Virus record (IMG/VR): IMGVR_UViG_3300032116_000481 | Span: 1 to 41,169 of that record | Direction: 5' to 3' (one strand) | DNA length: 41,169 nt | From: a virus | In this document: positions 1-9,323 of the stretch, piece after piece | Position numbering within the stretch: the stretch's first letter is position 1 | Layout: each line of letters starts with the position of its first letter | Program-made: the position numbers and the translations under genes | The notes under the pieces: model-generated | What the model was told of the DNA's origin: nothing | Seen by the model: the letters and a program-made list of their open reading frames with translations, nothing else | Database searches by the model: none

Positions 1-156
1 GTTATTATACGAGATATTAATACATCAGGAGCAACTATTAATGGATTTCAAACGCCTCTTAACGCATCAATAACACTTGGAACTTCAAATGATATTGTAA
101 TGTGTATTCATAATGGAACACATTGGTTAGTTGCATCTCAATCTCTTAACGGATAA
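1..156 (+). CDS. C-terminal end of a fibre- or tail-like protein (partial)
   Basis: Frame 1 is open from the first base to a TAA at 154-156 and encodes 51 residues ending in HWLVASQSLNG. The peptide is rich in Thr, Asn, Ile and Gly, and the hydrophobic/polar alternation suggests beta strands. A closing G(T)HWxxxS pattern is common at the C-terminus of phage fibre or capsid-decoration proteins. Its place just before the head/tail adaptor genes fits a virion protein. The start lies outside the window, so the family cannot be settled. Confidence 0.6.
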   Translation, partial: VIIRDINTSGATINGFQTPLNASITLGTSNDIVMCIHNGTHWLVASQSLNG

Positions 157-169
157 TATTTTGATAATT

Positions 170-235
170 ATGAATTGGCCATCCGACTTCCCAAGCAAAC
201 ACGACCGATACGAAGATTACAAAGAAGAAAAATAA
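170..235 (+). CDS. Very small ORF, 21 aa, hypothetical
   Basis: ATG at 170 to TAA at 233 encodes a charged 21-residue peptide (MNWPSDFPSKHDRYEDYKEE then K). It sits 13 bp after the preceding stop and 3 bp before the next ATG, so it fits the tight packing of the strand. No family is recognised. It is short enough to be fortuitous, and only the packing supports it. Confidence 0.35.
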   Translation: MNWPSDFPSKHDRYEDYKEEK

Positions 236-238
236 ACT

Positions 239-307
239 ATGAGCTACTGCACACCTTGCCCGCCATGCGACTCGGAATTTCCGTTGTTGTGTGAACCACT
301 TGAATAA
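239..307 (+). CDS. Tiny cysteine-rich peptide, 22 aa
   Basis: ATG at 239 to TAA at 305-307 encodes a peptide with Cys at positions 4, 7, 10 and 18 in a CxxCxxC...C layout typical of metal binding. It ends 1 bp before the next gene's ATG at 309, as expected for translational coupling. A zinc- or iron-binding micro-protein is possible, but no family is recognised. The regular Cys spacing argues weakly against a random ORF. Confidence 0.45.
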   Translation: MSYCTPCPPCDSEFPLLCEPLE

Positions 308-308
308 T

Positions 309-707
309 ATGCCATACACATCTAAAAAAGTAAGTTTGCCAGAGGGCTTTGTTGACCTTGGCGAAGAAATGAATCCAGCAATGGCTATTGAGATTGAGCG
401 TGAACCATCTTCTGTTCACTATCCTTCTCTCTATTTTAGCAATGCTAAAGAGTTGATGGATTTCCCTAAAGAAGGAACTGCTGTCATTCACTTCAAGAAG
501 GTCATGGAGAAGAAAGAGACTATTATGCGCGATGGCGAAGAGAAGAAATGCTATTGCGTAGAACTTGAAATTCATGGTATCAAATCCAATGGTAAATCCA
601 AGATGGAACCAATGATGGAAGAAGAAGAGGATGACGAGGATGCTATTGAAAAAGGCTTGAAAGAAGCCGAAGGCGAAGAAGAAAACGAAGAAGAATACGA
701 AGATTAA
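309..707 (+). CDS. Putative head-associated (capsid-staple-like) protein, 132 aa
   Basis: The start is taken as the ATG at 309, because a GTG at 291 in frame would overlap the preceding micro-ORF. Residues 1-95 form a compact domain with YPSLYFSN near residue 38, a hydrophobic strand (EGTAVIHFKKV) and a run KKCYCVELEIHGIKS. The last 35 residues are almost all Glu and Asp. A short PSLY..-type domain followed by strands resembles small proteins encoded beside phage capsid genes, some described as capsid staples. That assignment rests on resemblance and position only. The strongly acidic tail could bind the basic inner capsid or neutralise a partner before assembly. Confidence 0.5.
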   Translation: MPYTSKKVSLPEGFVDLGEEMNPAMAIEIEREPSSVHYPSLYFSNAKELMDFPKEGTAVIHFKKVMEKKETIMRDGEEKKCYCVELEIHGIKSNGKSKMEPMMEEEEDDEDAIEKGLKEAEGEEENEEEYED

Positions 708-711
708 TTTT

Positions 712-1035
712 ATGGCTAAGAAAAACGAAATGCTCACTGAAGCTCCAACACCAACACCAGAAGCGATGCCGGGGGAAATGGCCGCACCAACTCCTGACAT
801 GGCTCCTCCTGCTGGTGGCAAGGTTATGGTTCAAATGCCATCTGATGCTTTTGATTCCATCTACACACTTGTTAGCCAGCTTCAATCTGGTCTTGAAACT
901 CTCAAGGCAGAGGTTGACGCTCAAAAGGGTGGCGAAGCCGTTGCTGTTGCCGAAGAAATGGCTCCAGAGGCTGTTGCAACCGCTGAAGACGAAGAGTTTC
1001 TTAAATCACTTGCGGCAGAAGGTTCGATGCGATAA
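712..1035 (+). CDS. Hypothetical virion-region protein, Pro/Ala/Met-rich, 107 aa
   Basis: It begins 4 bp after the previous stop. Residues 5-35 are Pro/Ala/Met/Thr-rich low-complexity sequence. Residues 38-70 (VMVQMPSDAFDSIYTLVSQLQSGLETLKAEV) form a likely amphipathic helix or short coiled coil. An acidic Ala-rich tail ends in EEFLKSLAAEGSMR. This composition is common in scaffold-like or head-completion proteins. No family is recognised, and the function is unknown. Position between head and tail adaptor genes suggests a structural or assembly role. Confidence 0.55.
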   Translation: MAKKNEMLTEAPTPTPEAMPGEMAAPTPDMAPPAGGKVMVQMPSDAFDSIYTLVSQLQSGLETLKAEVDAQKGGEAVAVAEEMAPEAVATAEDEEFLKSLAAEGSMR

Positions 1036-1044
1036 TGTCGCGCC

Positions 1045-4000
1045 ATGTTTGTCTCGCAAATCTTTGAGGAATGTGCTGAAATTCTAGGAACGACTGACGA
1101 AAGTAAAATCTTTCGTAAAATTCAGCAGGCAGTAGCGACCTTGATGGAGTCTGGTCACTGGACTCACTCTGTCGCTGATGTTGATGTATGCACTGGCTGG
1201 GATCGTTGTTCCATCACGCTTCCTCGTAACATTGATGTTCCTCTAGCGGTAAACATTGATGGTTCTCCTACATACTTCCGTAATCGTTTATTTCAATACC
1301 ATGTAAACAAAGGCGGAATGTTTAATTCCGTTGAATGGGCATGGGATGATCGCGGATATGTTGCGACACTCATGGACATTATTCAGCCATCACAGCTTGT
1401 TGCTGTTGCAGAGTTGGAGAATGATGTTGGCAAGATAATTCGCGTTCTTGGAAACGACCAGAACAACCGCGCACTTCGCTCACAACTTGCGAATGGAACT
1501 GGCGTTGATGGATTGCTTATTCCTATTCACTCGCAGAGTGATTTTGCTTATGGAACGATTGCACCAGATGATGCGACTGTAAAGACCCGTAGTGTTGCTA
1601 TTACGCCAATAAATCTCTTTACTAGCACAGCCTCTCACGGACTATCATCTGGTCAAGGAATGAGCGTTACAGCGGAAACTGGAACGATTCCTGTAGCGTT
1701 GGAGAATGGCCAGACATACTATATTGGAGTTATTGATGCGTTCACAGTCCAGCTTTTCAATGATCCTCTTAATGCTCAAGCGTTGAATTACCCAATCAAT
1801 CTTCAGAGCATTGTTGGTGCTGGGAATCTTGAATTTAAAGATAGCCGTGAATCACAAGTTGTCACCGCACTTCAACTTTCTCAAGCACCAGAATTTACAC
1901 TTGAGACTGCAAATCAAATTACATTCCCTACTGGGCAATCTTTGCCTTCTCCGCTTAACTCTGAAACGATTTACTATGCTAACGCTGAAGATGCAACGCA
2001 TCTGACAGTATTTGAGAGCGAGAATGATGCTAAAAAGAATATCAATCCAGTTTACACTACTGGAACTACTGCCTCGCTAAATGTTGATATTCGCAAGAGC
2101 ATTGATCCTCAGACAACTCTGACTTTCTCTGTTCGCCACTACTACAATGATGGAGATCAAGTCCAAGCATTTACCGCATCTGGAAATCTACCGAAGCCTC
2201 TCATTGCAAATCAAAATTATTTTGTAAATATTATTGATGAGTTTAGTGTTTCATTGCACGAAAATCAAGCTGATGCGCTTGCATCAAATCCAACAAATCT
2301 TGTAAATCCAATTATTCTAAAAGACTCTGGAAGCGGAACAAATTCTCTTGTTAAATTGATTCCAGCAACATCTATAACTGGGACAACTCAGCAAATAAGC
2401 GCATCTGGATTAAATATCGACACACCATCTGGAACTGGGGCTAATTTTCAAGCTGTAACGATTGGATCAGTAACATCAGTCAGGGTTGTTTCTCAAGGAA
2501 GTGGATATGTTTCAGACCCAGAAGTAACATTTTCAAGTCCTCCAATATTACCTGAATCCAGCCCATTCTATGGACTTCAAAGGCAAGCAACTGGATATTC
2601 AATTAGAGATACTGTAAACAATAAAGTTCTAAATGTTGTTATAACTGATCCGGGACTTGGATACACAGAGGCTCCAATAGTAACTATTGAACAGCCTATT
2701 CAGCAGTTATTGGCAGTCACATCAATAACAAAGGTTGGTGCAACTGATACAGTTTCTGCTGGCAATCTTACTGGCTCAGGAACTACTGCAACTTGTATTA
2801 TAAATAATCATGGATATTCAGATAATCAAGTTGTAACAATCAGTGGAGCAACACCATCTTATTACAATGGAACATTTACTATAAACAAAATAGATAATAA
2901 TACATTTACATATACAACTCTTTCAACAATAACAACAAGTCCTGCTACTGGAACAATTATATCTACAGCATATACTGGAACAGTGGCTACAGCAACCACA
3001 AATGAAACTCATGGATATGCTGTTGGAGATAAAGTTATAATTACTGGTGCAAGTCCAAGTGGGTTTAATGGCACAAAAACAATTTTATCTGTAAATGCTC
3101 TTGCGAAAACATTTACATATACAGTTTCATCTCTTCTTGGAAGTCCTGCCACGGGAGTTTCAATTGAATCTCAAAAAATATCAGGTTCTCCAGCTACCGC
3201 TGTAGCAACAATTACAAGGTCGTTTGTTTCTCATTTCAACAAAATATCTGGCGGCTATGGATACCTAACATCTCCACAAGTTAAAATTACTGGTGGTGGG
3301 GGGTCTGGGGCTATTGCAACAGCACAGGTAAATAGTTCTATTTTAGATGTAAATCAAATATCTGTTTCGTCTGGTGTTGCTACAGTAACAACAACTTCTC
3401 CACATGGATATGATGATGGTCAAACAATTGAAATATCTGATGTAACTGGCACTTTAGCAACATATCTTAACGGGCAACAGACTATAACTTCTGTTCCAAT
3501 TACTAGCAAAAACATCTCATCAATGACAAGGGTTACTGGTGGGGATATTGTTACTGTTGTTACTTCAACGAATCACAATTACTCGACTGGTGATGTTGTT
3601 AGGTTCAGTAATGTAAATCCATCTCAGTATGCTAATACTCCTTTTGTTGTTGAGGTTTATAGTGCAAATACATTTAAGTTTACAATAACAACAACAACCT
3701 CATCCCCTGTTCTTGGAGCAAGCCCTACATCTTATATTCCTAATTCGGCAGCAACAACATTTACATTTGAAGCACTTTCTGCTCCAAATGGAACGACTTT
3801 AAATGCTGGGATAACATCAACATCTGGAAATGTTACAGAAGTAAAAGCAGTTACCGCTGGAAGTGGCTATACAACAACTCCAATTGTTATTATTACTCCA
3901 TCGACTGGTGTATTTGTTAGCTTTACCTCTACTGGGTCGTTGCCATCTCCTCTTGTTTCTGGAACCGCATATAGGGCAGAAACTCCTTTGTCCTCTGGAA

Positions 4001-5535
4001 ACTTTACTGTTAAAAATACTGATTTTAGTGATATAAATATTACTTCATCTGGAACTGGAACATTGTATGTTTCGTTGTCCCGTGCATTCAGTGTTACATT
4101 CAATAATAACTGGGAAGGAGATTTTACAAATCTTTCTACTGGTCAGCAAATTTATTTTGGAACGGATTATCTTCTTCCTGCGACAAATCCTTCAATTGAT
4201 AATGGTATAACACCATTTTATCTAAATAAAATCAACAATTCTACTGGTAAAATTTATAATACCTTAGTTAATGCCAACGCTGGTTCTATAGTGGATGGAA
4301 CGCCAATTTCAATAACAACTCTTACAAGTGTTAGCACTACTGCAACAGCAACAACATCTACAAATCATGGATATGTTGCTGGAAATACTGTTACTATTAC
4401 TGGGGCTACACCTTCTGGATATAATAAAGTTAATGCTTTAATTATATCAACCCCTGCACTGAATCAGTTTACATACGCTATTGACAGCTCACTTTCTTCA
4501 GCTACGGGAACAATCAAGGCTTACAAAACAACTGGACTTATTGTCGTTCAGTCATTCGGTGCTGGTCAGTCATATTACGCATTGAGGAAATCATTTCAGT
4601 CTTTGCCATTTGGAAATCTAATTACTCCATCTGAAATTGTATTCTTGAGCGAAGATCAAATTGTTCGATTCTCTACGACTGATACTCTTCCTTCTCCCCT
4701 TGTTGCTGGAACCGACTACACCATAAAATTGTTCGGTGACTCAATCAAGGTTTACTTGGGAGGAATCTTGCAGTCATTGACAACGCCGGGAACTGGTCAA
4801 TTAAGCCTAGACATTCTTAGGGAGTTCAATGTCTTGCCATCTACAAGTATTGATGCTGATCAAGCTCACTTCAATACTGGAGATGCTGTTGTTCCTCGCG
4901 CTAAAGAAGGGGATGTATTGCCAACTGGATTGACTGCTGGAACTACATACTACGCTCGTAGGATTGATAACAATTCTTTTGAGCTTTACGACACACTTGC
5001 TCAAGCAAGAAATACTGCTTCTACTACTGGACGCAAGGCATACACAACAACTGGAGAAACTGTAGAATCAACATTCTTTATTGATTCTGTCACATTGCCA
5101 ACATTTGTGAAATCTGTTGCTCAAATCGACAAACCAATTACTGAAGGCTATGTGTCGCTCTACGCTTATGATTATGGCCGTAGCAATGACATGACTCTGA
5201 TCGGTCAATATCATCCATCTGAAGTTAATCCTCAGTATCGCAGGATTCGTATTGGTAAGCCTTGTGCATGGGCTAGGATTTCTTATCGCATCCAGACTCC
5301 AAGCATCACCAGCATCTACGACTTTATTCCACTAGAGCAAGAGCGAGCAATTATCACCGCTGTTCACGCTTGCGATTTGGAAGATAAAGATTTTGCTGAT
5401 CAATCGGCTCGCTATTGGCAGATTGCTTTTGCATATCTCAAGAATCAGCAAGAGAGCATTGATGGTCATGCAATGTCAGTCCCACAAATAAATGCGATTT
5501 GCTATGGTGATACATCTGATCCAGTAATGTTCTAA
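1045..5535 (+). CDS. Tail-tubular-A-like head-tail adaptor with a giant internal repeat insertion, 1496 aa
   Basis: Residues 1-165 look like the start of a T7 gp11-type adaptor (FEECAEILGTTDESKIFRKIQQAV, then a beta-rich stretch with TLPRNIDVPLAVNIDG). Residues from about 1350 to 1496 look like its end: TEGYVSLYAYD, RRIRIGKPCAWARISYR, then a helical FIPLEQERAIITAVHACDLEDKDFADQSARYW. Placed together these ends would give a protein near 300 aa, close to adaptor size. Between them lie some 1180 residues of Thr/Ser/Gly/Asn-rich beta repeats of three kinds. The next gene looks like the nozzle partner (gp12), which supports the call. The insert is visibly more AT-rich than the ends, as if gained separately. 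It probably decorates the tail and may bind a receptor or glycan; this is inference. Confidence 0.65.
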   Translation: MFVSQIFEECAEILGTTDESKIFRKIQQAVATLMESGHWTHSVADVDVCTGWDRCSITLPRNIDVPLAVNIDGSPTYFRNRLFQYHVNKGGMFNSVEWAWDDRGYVATLMDIIQPSQLVAVAELENDVGKIIRVLGNDQNNRALRSQLANGTGVDGLLIPIHSQSDFAYGTIAPDDATVKTRSVAITPINLFTSTASHGLSSGQGMSVTAETGTIPVALENGQTYYIGVIDAFTVQLFNDPLNAQALNYPINLQSIVGAGNLEFKDSRESQVVTALQLSQAPEFTLETANQITFPTGQSLPSPLNSETIYYANAEDATHLTVFESENDAKKNINPVYTTGTTASLNVDIRKSIDPQTTLTFSVRHYYNDGDQVQAFTASGNLPKPLIANQNYFVNIIDEFSVSLHENQADALASNPTNLVNPIILKDSGSGTNSLVKLIPATSITGTTQQISASGLNIDTPSGTGANFQAVTIGSVTSVRVVSQGSGYVSDPEVTFSSPPILPESSPFYGLQRQATGYSIRDTVNNKVLNVVITDPGLGYTEAPIVTIEQPIQQLLAVTSITKVGATDTVSAGNLTGSGTTATCIINNHGYSDNQVVTISGATPSYYNGTFTINKIDNNTFTYTTLSTITTSPATGTIISTAYTGTVATATTNETHGYAVGDKVIITGASPSGFNGTKTILSVNALAKTFTYTVSSLLGSPATGVSIESQKISGSPATAVATITRSFVSHFNKISGGYGYLTSPQVKITGGGGSGAIATAQVNSSILDVNQISVSSGVATVTTTSPHGYDDGQTIEISDVTGTLATYLNGQQTITSVPITSKNISSMTRVTGGDIVTVVTSTNHNYSTGDVVRFSNVNPSQYANTPFVVEVYSANTFKFTITTTTSSPVLGASPTSYIPNSAATTFTFEALSAPNGTTLNAGITSTSGNVTEVKAVTAGSGYTTTPIVIITPSTGVFVSFTSTGSLPSPLVSGTAYRAETPLSSGNFTVKNTDFSDINITSSGTGTLYVSLSRAFSVTFNNNWEGDFTNLSTGQQIYFGTDYLLPATNPSIDNGITPFYLNKINNSTGKIYNTLVNANAGSIVDGTPISITTLTSVSTTATATTSTNHGYVAGNTVTITGATPSGYNKVNALIISTPALNQFTYAIDSSLSSATGTIKAYKTTGLIVVQSFGAGQSYYALRKSFQSLPFGNLITPSEIVFLSEDQIVRFSTTDTLPSPLVAGTDYTIKLFGDSIKVYLGGILQSLTTPGTGQLSLDILREFNVLPSTSIDADQAHFNTGDAVVPRAKEGDVLPTGLTAGTTYYARRIDNNSFELYDTLAQARNTASTTGRKAYTTTGETVESTFFIDSVTLPTFVKSVAQIDKPITEGYVSLYAYDYGRSNDMTLIGQYHPSEVNPQYRRIRIGKPCAWARISYRIQTPSITSIYDFIPLEQERAIITAVHACDLEDKDFADQSARYWQIAFAYLKNQQESIDGHAMSVPQINAICYGDTSDPVMF
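1560..5090 (+). repeat. Coding repeat array of three interleaved beta-repeat families within the adaptor gene
   Basis: Family 1 has about five copies of a unit with NHGY or THGY, then V.I.GA.PS.YNG and a closing TFTYT (starting near nt 2770, 2985, 3370, 3540 and 4330). Family 2 has at least five copies of LPSPLVAGTxYY followed by an FxVxLxN strand (near nt 1690, 1930, 2180, 3940, 4685 and 4915). Family 3 has four copies of GSGYxxxPxVxI (near nt 2495, 2650, 3250 and 3855). The copies have diverged at DNA level, so the array is old or under diversifying selection. Confidence 0.75.
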
Positions 5536-7667
5536 TGAAAAGCGCACAGATAACTTCAGGAAGAGAGGTAAAGGTTTCTTCTGGTTGGATTCTTGGTGTC
5601 AACTCGGTAAGGAATCCTTGGGCATTGCCAGATAACCAGATTAAATGGGCAGTAAATTGTGCTGTTCGTGGCGGGGTTGTTCAGACTAGGCCGGGATACT
5701 CAATGCGTCTCTCGCTTCCTCCGGGAAATTTCCAAGGAGGAATCTTTTTCTCATCAAACAAGCAAGCAAACGCATCTGATACTGTGATCCAAAATGGAGT
5801 CACAAAAACTATTCCAGCGCAAATTTACAATCCAGATGGCACAACATCTGTTGCCGACGAGTTGCCGTTTGTGGTGTTCGCAGTTAATGGAAATGTTTAC
5901 TACTCTCCATTCCCCCTAAAACAACCGAAAAACTGGGAAGATTATCGACTTAAAGACATCAAGCTAGACCCCAATGTTGACCAGTTTGTTTTCACTTTAG
6001 CAACTCAAACCGCAAAGGTATCAACTGGAGGAGATGTCACAGTAACTCCGTCTCATCGTATCGTTGTAATACAAGATGGCATTTCTACTCCTGCCTACTG
6101 GGATGGATCAAACACAACAGGAATTCAAACAGATTCAATTCCCGTTGGATATTGGATGGCTTTTAGCGGAAACCGACTTTGGGTTGCATCAAAAAATATT
6201 GTCCTTGCATCTGATTTAGGCGATCCAATTTCATTTACAGAACGACTAACAGGAACTGGCCGTGGAGACTTTGCATTCGCTCGAATTGTCACTGGAATGA
6301 CGAACTACATCGGTCAGAACAATGATACGAAATTAATTGTTTTTACTGATCGTGCGACATATTCCCTTTCAAGTGGAATCTATGATCGGACTCAATGGGT
6401 AAGCACCATTAATTTCCAAACAACATTGTATCCGACGATTGGTTGCGTTGCAGGAAAATCAATTTCATTCCAAGCGGGTCAACTCTGGTGGTATTCGCAA
6501 GGAGGATTGATCTCCGCTGACATTGCGGCATCTGCCTATATTACTTCACAGTCTCTATATCGTGATATTGAGATGGCGCGAGTAAAAGCATATATGGCTG
6601 GTGACACATCAAAGATTTGCGCGATGTCGTTTGAGAACTACTTGCTCTATTCCGTCCCTTACTTAGAGCCATGTAATTCAGCAACGATGGTTCTTGATTA
6701 CGCTGCCGCCGCTGAATGGTCCGCACAACGCATTCCTTCATGGTGTGGCGTGTGGACTGGCACAAGGCCCGTAGAATGGATTTCTGGCGTTGTAAATGGA
6801 GCCCCACTTTGTTTCCATTTCTCTGTTGATTATGCCGCCACAAATGATGGTTCCTACAATCATCTTTGGGAGGCATTCATGCCGAATCGAGCAGACACAT
6901 ACTTTGACATTGATGTTGATGGAGGAATAACTGAAAAGGTAAATCGCATCTACTCGCAGATGGAAACAGGTCTTCTCGGTGATGGTCTTGATTTCAAACA
7001 ATTCCAGTATGGTGAAATTGAGGCTTGCGAAATTGGCGGAACTGTGGATGCAAGAGTTTCGTATCGCGGTTCAAAAGGATTCTATCAAAATATTCTTGAT
7101 ACTCGATTGCTTGCGGTGACTTCAGATTATCAGTGGGTGAATAGCGACTACGCTAAAGAAATTGCAAATCTTGGGTTCTTAAACACGCAATATCGCAGGC
7201 TAATTACTGAAAATAGTCAGCGCAGACAATCAGCCATCACTTGTGAATCCAGCCTTACAAACGACATCGACAAGGCATTCTCTGTTTTGATTGAGTGGTG
7301 CGGAGAGATGGGCATTGAATCACTGCGTATATTCATTGATCCGTGGAGCGAGCGCAGCACTGGCGTTCCTCAATCTCCAGAGACTAAATCATGCGTTACG
7401 GCACAAGACGGAACAAGTCTTGAAATTGACTTGCTTCCTAGTCCGTATGAGCAAGCAGATACAACACAAAAATCATGGTGGGCAAAAGAATTTAGGACTA
7501 CCACACTTCCATGCACGAGTGATCCTACAAAGTCTATTTCTGCTACTGCATCAGCAAGCTACTTGTCTGGAATCTCTCAAATTGATGCAAAGAACCAAGC
7601 TGGAATTCTTGCCCAGAATGCAGCAAACCAAGCCGCGCAACAATACCTTACACAGAACCCTTGTTGA
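5535..7667 (+). CDS. Tail-tubular-B-like nozzle / stabilisation protein, 710 aa
   Basis: The start overlaps the previous stop by one base (TAATG). The N-terminus has the pattern NxxRNPWALPDNQIKWAVNCAVRGGVVQTRPGY, in which a position of each strand is fixed by a reference or genome-like beta-propeller motif found in podovirus nozzle and stabilisation proteins. The middle is rich in WYSQGG, FTDRATYSLSSG and related beta-strand motifs compatible with propeller blades. The last 60 residues are Ala/Gln-rich and helical. T7 gp12 is about 790 aa, so the length fits. It should close the tail and form the exit channel under the adaptor encoded upstream. The family is inferred from synteny and motif style rather than from a signature residue. 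Confidence 0.6.
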   Translation: MKSAQITSGREVKVSSGWILGVNSVRNPWALPDNQIKWAVNCAVRGGVVQTRPGYSMRLSLPPGNFQGGIFFSSNKQANASDTVIQNGVTKTIPAQIYNPDGTTSVADELPFVVFAVNGNVYYSPFPLKQPKNWEDYRLKDIKLDPNVDQFVFTLATQTAKVSTGGDVTVTPSHRIVVIQDGISTPAYWDGSNTTGIQTDSIPVGYWMAFSGNRLWVASKNIVLASDLGDPISFTERLTGTGRGDFAFARIVTGMTNYIGQNNDTKLIVFTDRATYSLSSGIYDRTQWVSTINFQTTLYPTIGCVAGKSISFQAGQLWWYSQGGLISADIAASAYITSQSLYRDIEMARVKAYMAGDTSKICAMSFENYLLYSVPYLEPCNSATMVLDYAAAAEWSAQRIPSWCGVWTGTRPVEWISGVVNGAPLCFHFSVDYAATNDGSYNHLWEAFMPNRADTYFDIDVDGGITEKVNRIYSQMETGLLGDGLDFKQFQYGEIEACEIGGTVDARVSYRGSKGFYQNILDTRLLAVTSDYQWVNSDYAKEIANLGFLNTQYRRLITENSQRRQSAITCESSLTNDIDKAFSVLIEWCGEMGIESLRIFIDPWSERSTGVPQSPETKSCVTAQDGTSLEIDLLPSPYEQADTTQKSWWAKEFRTTTLPCTSDPTKSISATASASYLSGISQIDAKNQAGILAQNAANQAAQQYLTQNPC

Positions 7668-7670
7668 TAT

Positions 7671-7925
7671 ATGCCATCTATCATAACAGCTACAAAGGAA
7701 GTAACGGAGTTTCCGTTTCGATATATCTCGCCATTCAAGGATGATCCTGTTGTGCCATTGTATTCATCTGTTCCTTTATTCTCTCCCCAAGCTGGATGTT
7801 TGCCATGTGCGGCTTGTGGAAACTATGCAGACCGAAAAAAAATCATTGCACAACAGGCAAACCGATTTAAGGATTATATCCCTAATGAAATTGCGGGGAA
7901 TAATCCAAAGGCAGGATTTAATTAA
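7671..7925 (+). CDS. Small Cys-containing hypothetical protein, 84 aa
   Basis: It starts 3 bp after the nozzle stop with an ATAT-ATG leader. Residues 40-50 contain CLPCAACG, a CxxCxxC motif that could bind zinc, but there is no fourth or fifth obvious ligand pair. The rest has no recognised domain. The N-terminal EFPFRYISPFKDDPVVPLYSS stretch is beta-like. Its position between nozzle and ejection genes suggests a virion or assembly role. Function unknown. Confidence 0.55.
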   Translation: MPSIITATKEVTEFPFRYISPFKDDPVVPLYSSVPLFSPQAGCLPCAACGNYADRKKIIAQQANRFKDYIPNEIAGNNPKAGFN

Positions 7926-7930
7926 TAAAT

Positions 7931-8320
7931 ATGAAATCTAGAATCGACTATCGACTCGTTCCTAAAAACTCATTTGAATTTGCAAATTTACAAGACTTCG
8001 CTGAATCGTTTGACCACAAAATTGTCGAACATCCTAACATCAATGTTTACGCTCATTATCGGAATGGCGAGTTGTTTGGTTATTCTGATCATGTTTTCAT
8101 TCCTACTGTCTATCCAGCTTTTCACCCGTCTCATACAAGGCCGCAGGATGTGATTCAGGTGATGAGCGATTGGAGGGCGCACGCTCAACTTTCAGGAGGT
8201 CTAGGCTATATTGGTGTTCCACTTATTGATGATCGGCCAAAGTTTACTAATGATATTATGAATAAATTGGGATTGACTAAGATGGACAGAGAGATTTATA
8301 GTTACGATTCATTGACTTAA
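7931..8320 (+). CDS. GNAT-like small protein in the T7 gp13 position, 129 aa
   Basis: It begins 5 bp after the previous stop with the leader TTAATTAATAAATATG. The fold order looks like a shortened acetyltransferase: NVYAHYRNGELFGYSDHVFIP as two antiparallel strands, RPQDVIQVMSDWRAHAQ as a helix, GLGYIGVPLIDD as a strand, then KFTNDIMNKLGLTKMDREIYSY, the KLGF-type end seen in GNAT proteins. The canonical acetyl-CoA loop R/QxxGxG/A is missing, so it may be non-catalytic. In T7 a GNAT-like protein, gp13, follows gp12 and precedes the internal core proteins, and this gene sits in the same place. Function in virion assembly is inferred from that. Confidence 0.5.
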   Translation: MKSRIDYRLVPKNSFEFANLQDFAESFDHKIVEHPNINVYAHYRNGELFGYSDHVFIPTVYPAFHPSHTRPQDVIQVMSDWRAHAQLSGGLGYIGVPLIDDRPKFTNDIMNKLGLTKMDREIYSYDSLT

Positions 8321-8321
8321 A

Positions 8322-9323
8322 ATGGGCGGAAAAACTGTTGATCCAAGTAAATATATGTCGAGACGCGATCCATCGCGTGATGTTGCTATTGCTACGATGA
8401 TGCAACAGGCTCAACAGCAACAGATGGCGAATCAGGCTGAAATGTTGAGGCAGTATGCAGGAATGGCCCCACAGCCACAACAATATGATGCTTTGGCTCA
8501 ATCTCGTAGGGCGGCATCACTTGGATTGCAAAACATTTTAAGGCAAAAAGAACTGGAGCGCATTACAAATCCAGAAGCTGCTGCAATGCGAGAGGCTAGA
8601 GCAAAGCAGATGGAAGATTTAACCAGCAAAGAAAATGTTGACAAGTATATGCGCGAGTATATGCGAACGCAGGGTCTTCCAACACAATACGAAACAGGAC
8701 TTGCTGATTCCAGTATTGGCCGTGCCGCAATGTATGATCGTGCGCTGGCTGCTCGACAAGCGTATGAAGAAAATCTTGCCGCTCAAAGGCAAGCATTTTT
8801 GGCTCAGACAGCAGAACCTATTGGCGGAATTTCCCCTGAGACATCAGTTGCCGCCAAACAAGCAATGGAAGCCCAGAACCTTGCCGCTCAAGAAGCATAT
8901 AAGCAAGGAATGTTTGGTAGCGTTGCTGGATTTGGGCAAACTGGAGCGCAGTTACTTAATCAACAATTTGCTAATCTTGCTGGATTGCAGAATACACAAC
9001 AGCAATCTCAACAAGCATATAATCAAATGCTTCTTGGTGGAGAGCAACAAAACGCAGAAGCACAAAATGCAATTAATAGGGCATTGATTGGTGCTGCTGG
9101 AAATATTGCTTCTGGAGCGATTAGTTCTTATGGTAAAATGGGTGGGAGTGGTGGCGGATTGAATCCTGCTGGATTTTATGGTGGAGCAGAGCAAGCTGCT
9201 GGTGCTTATAATGTTCCAACAAGCCAACTTTCGTATCAACCCTCAACAGGTCTAGGTGGATTTGCTGGACTTGGAAAACAAGGCGGATACTACTACACGC
9301 CAGCAGGCTCTTTCGGAAGGTAA
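8322..9323 (+). CDS. Putative ejection / internal virion protein, 333 aa (paralogue A)
   Basis: The gene starts 1 bp after the previous stop. The product opens MGGKTVDPSKYM and continues with long Gln/Ala-rich helical stretches (residues 20-55 and 150-250). The middle motif YETGLADSSIGRAAMYDRALAARQAY is followed by FLAQTAEPIGGISPETSVAAKQAMEAQ. A Gly-rich C-terminus (about 265-333) includes an aliphatic GAAGNIASGAISS segment. It is clearly related to the next gene product. Gln/Ala-rich helical proteins after the nozzle gene are typical of podovirus ejection (inner core) proteins that leave the capsid with the DNA. The class is inferred from composition and position. Confidence 0.6.
   Translation: MGGKTVDPSKYMSRRDPSRDVAIATMMQQAQQQQMANQAEMLRQYAGMAPQPQQYDALAQSRRAASLGLQNILRQKELERITNPEAAAMREARAKQMEDLTSKENVDKYMREYMRTQGLPTQYETGLADSSIGRAAMYDRALAARQAYEENLAAQRQAFLAQTAEPIGGISPETSVAAKQAMEAQNLAAQEAYKQGMFGSVAGFGQTGAQLLNQQFANLAGLQNTQQQSQQAYNQMLLGGEQQNAEAQNAINRALIGAAGNIASGAISSYGKMGGSGGGLNPAGFYGGAEQAAGAYNVPTSQLSYQPSTGLGGFAGLGKQGGYYYTPAGSFGR

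Noticed and set aside
237-821. Long leftward ORF of 194 aa
   Set aside because: It runs opposite two well-packed rightward genes and its product is Phe-rich nonsense; it is a shadow of the acidic tail codons.
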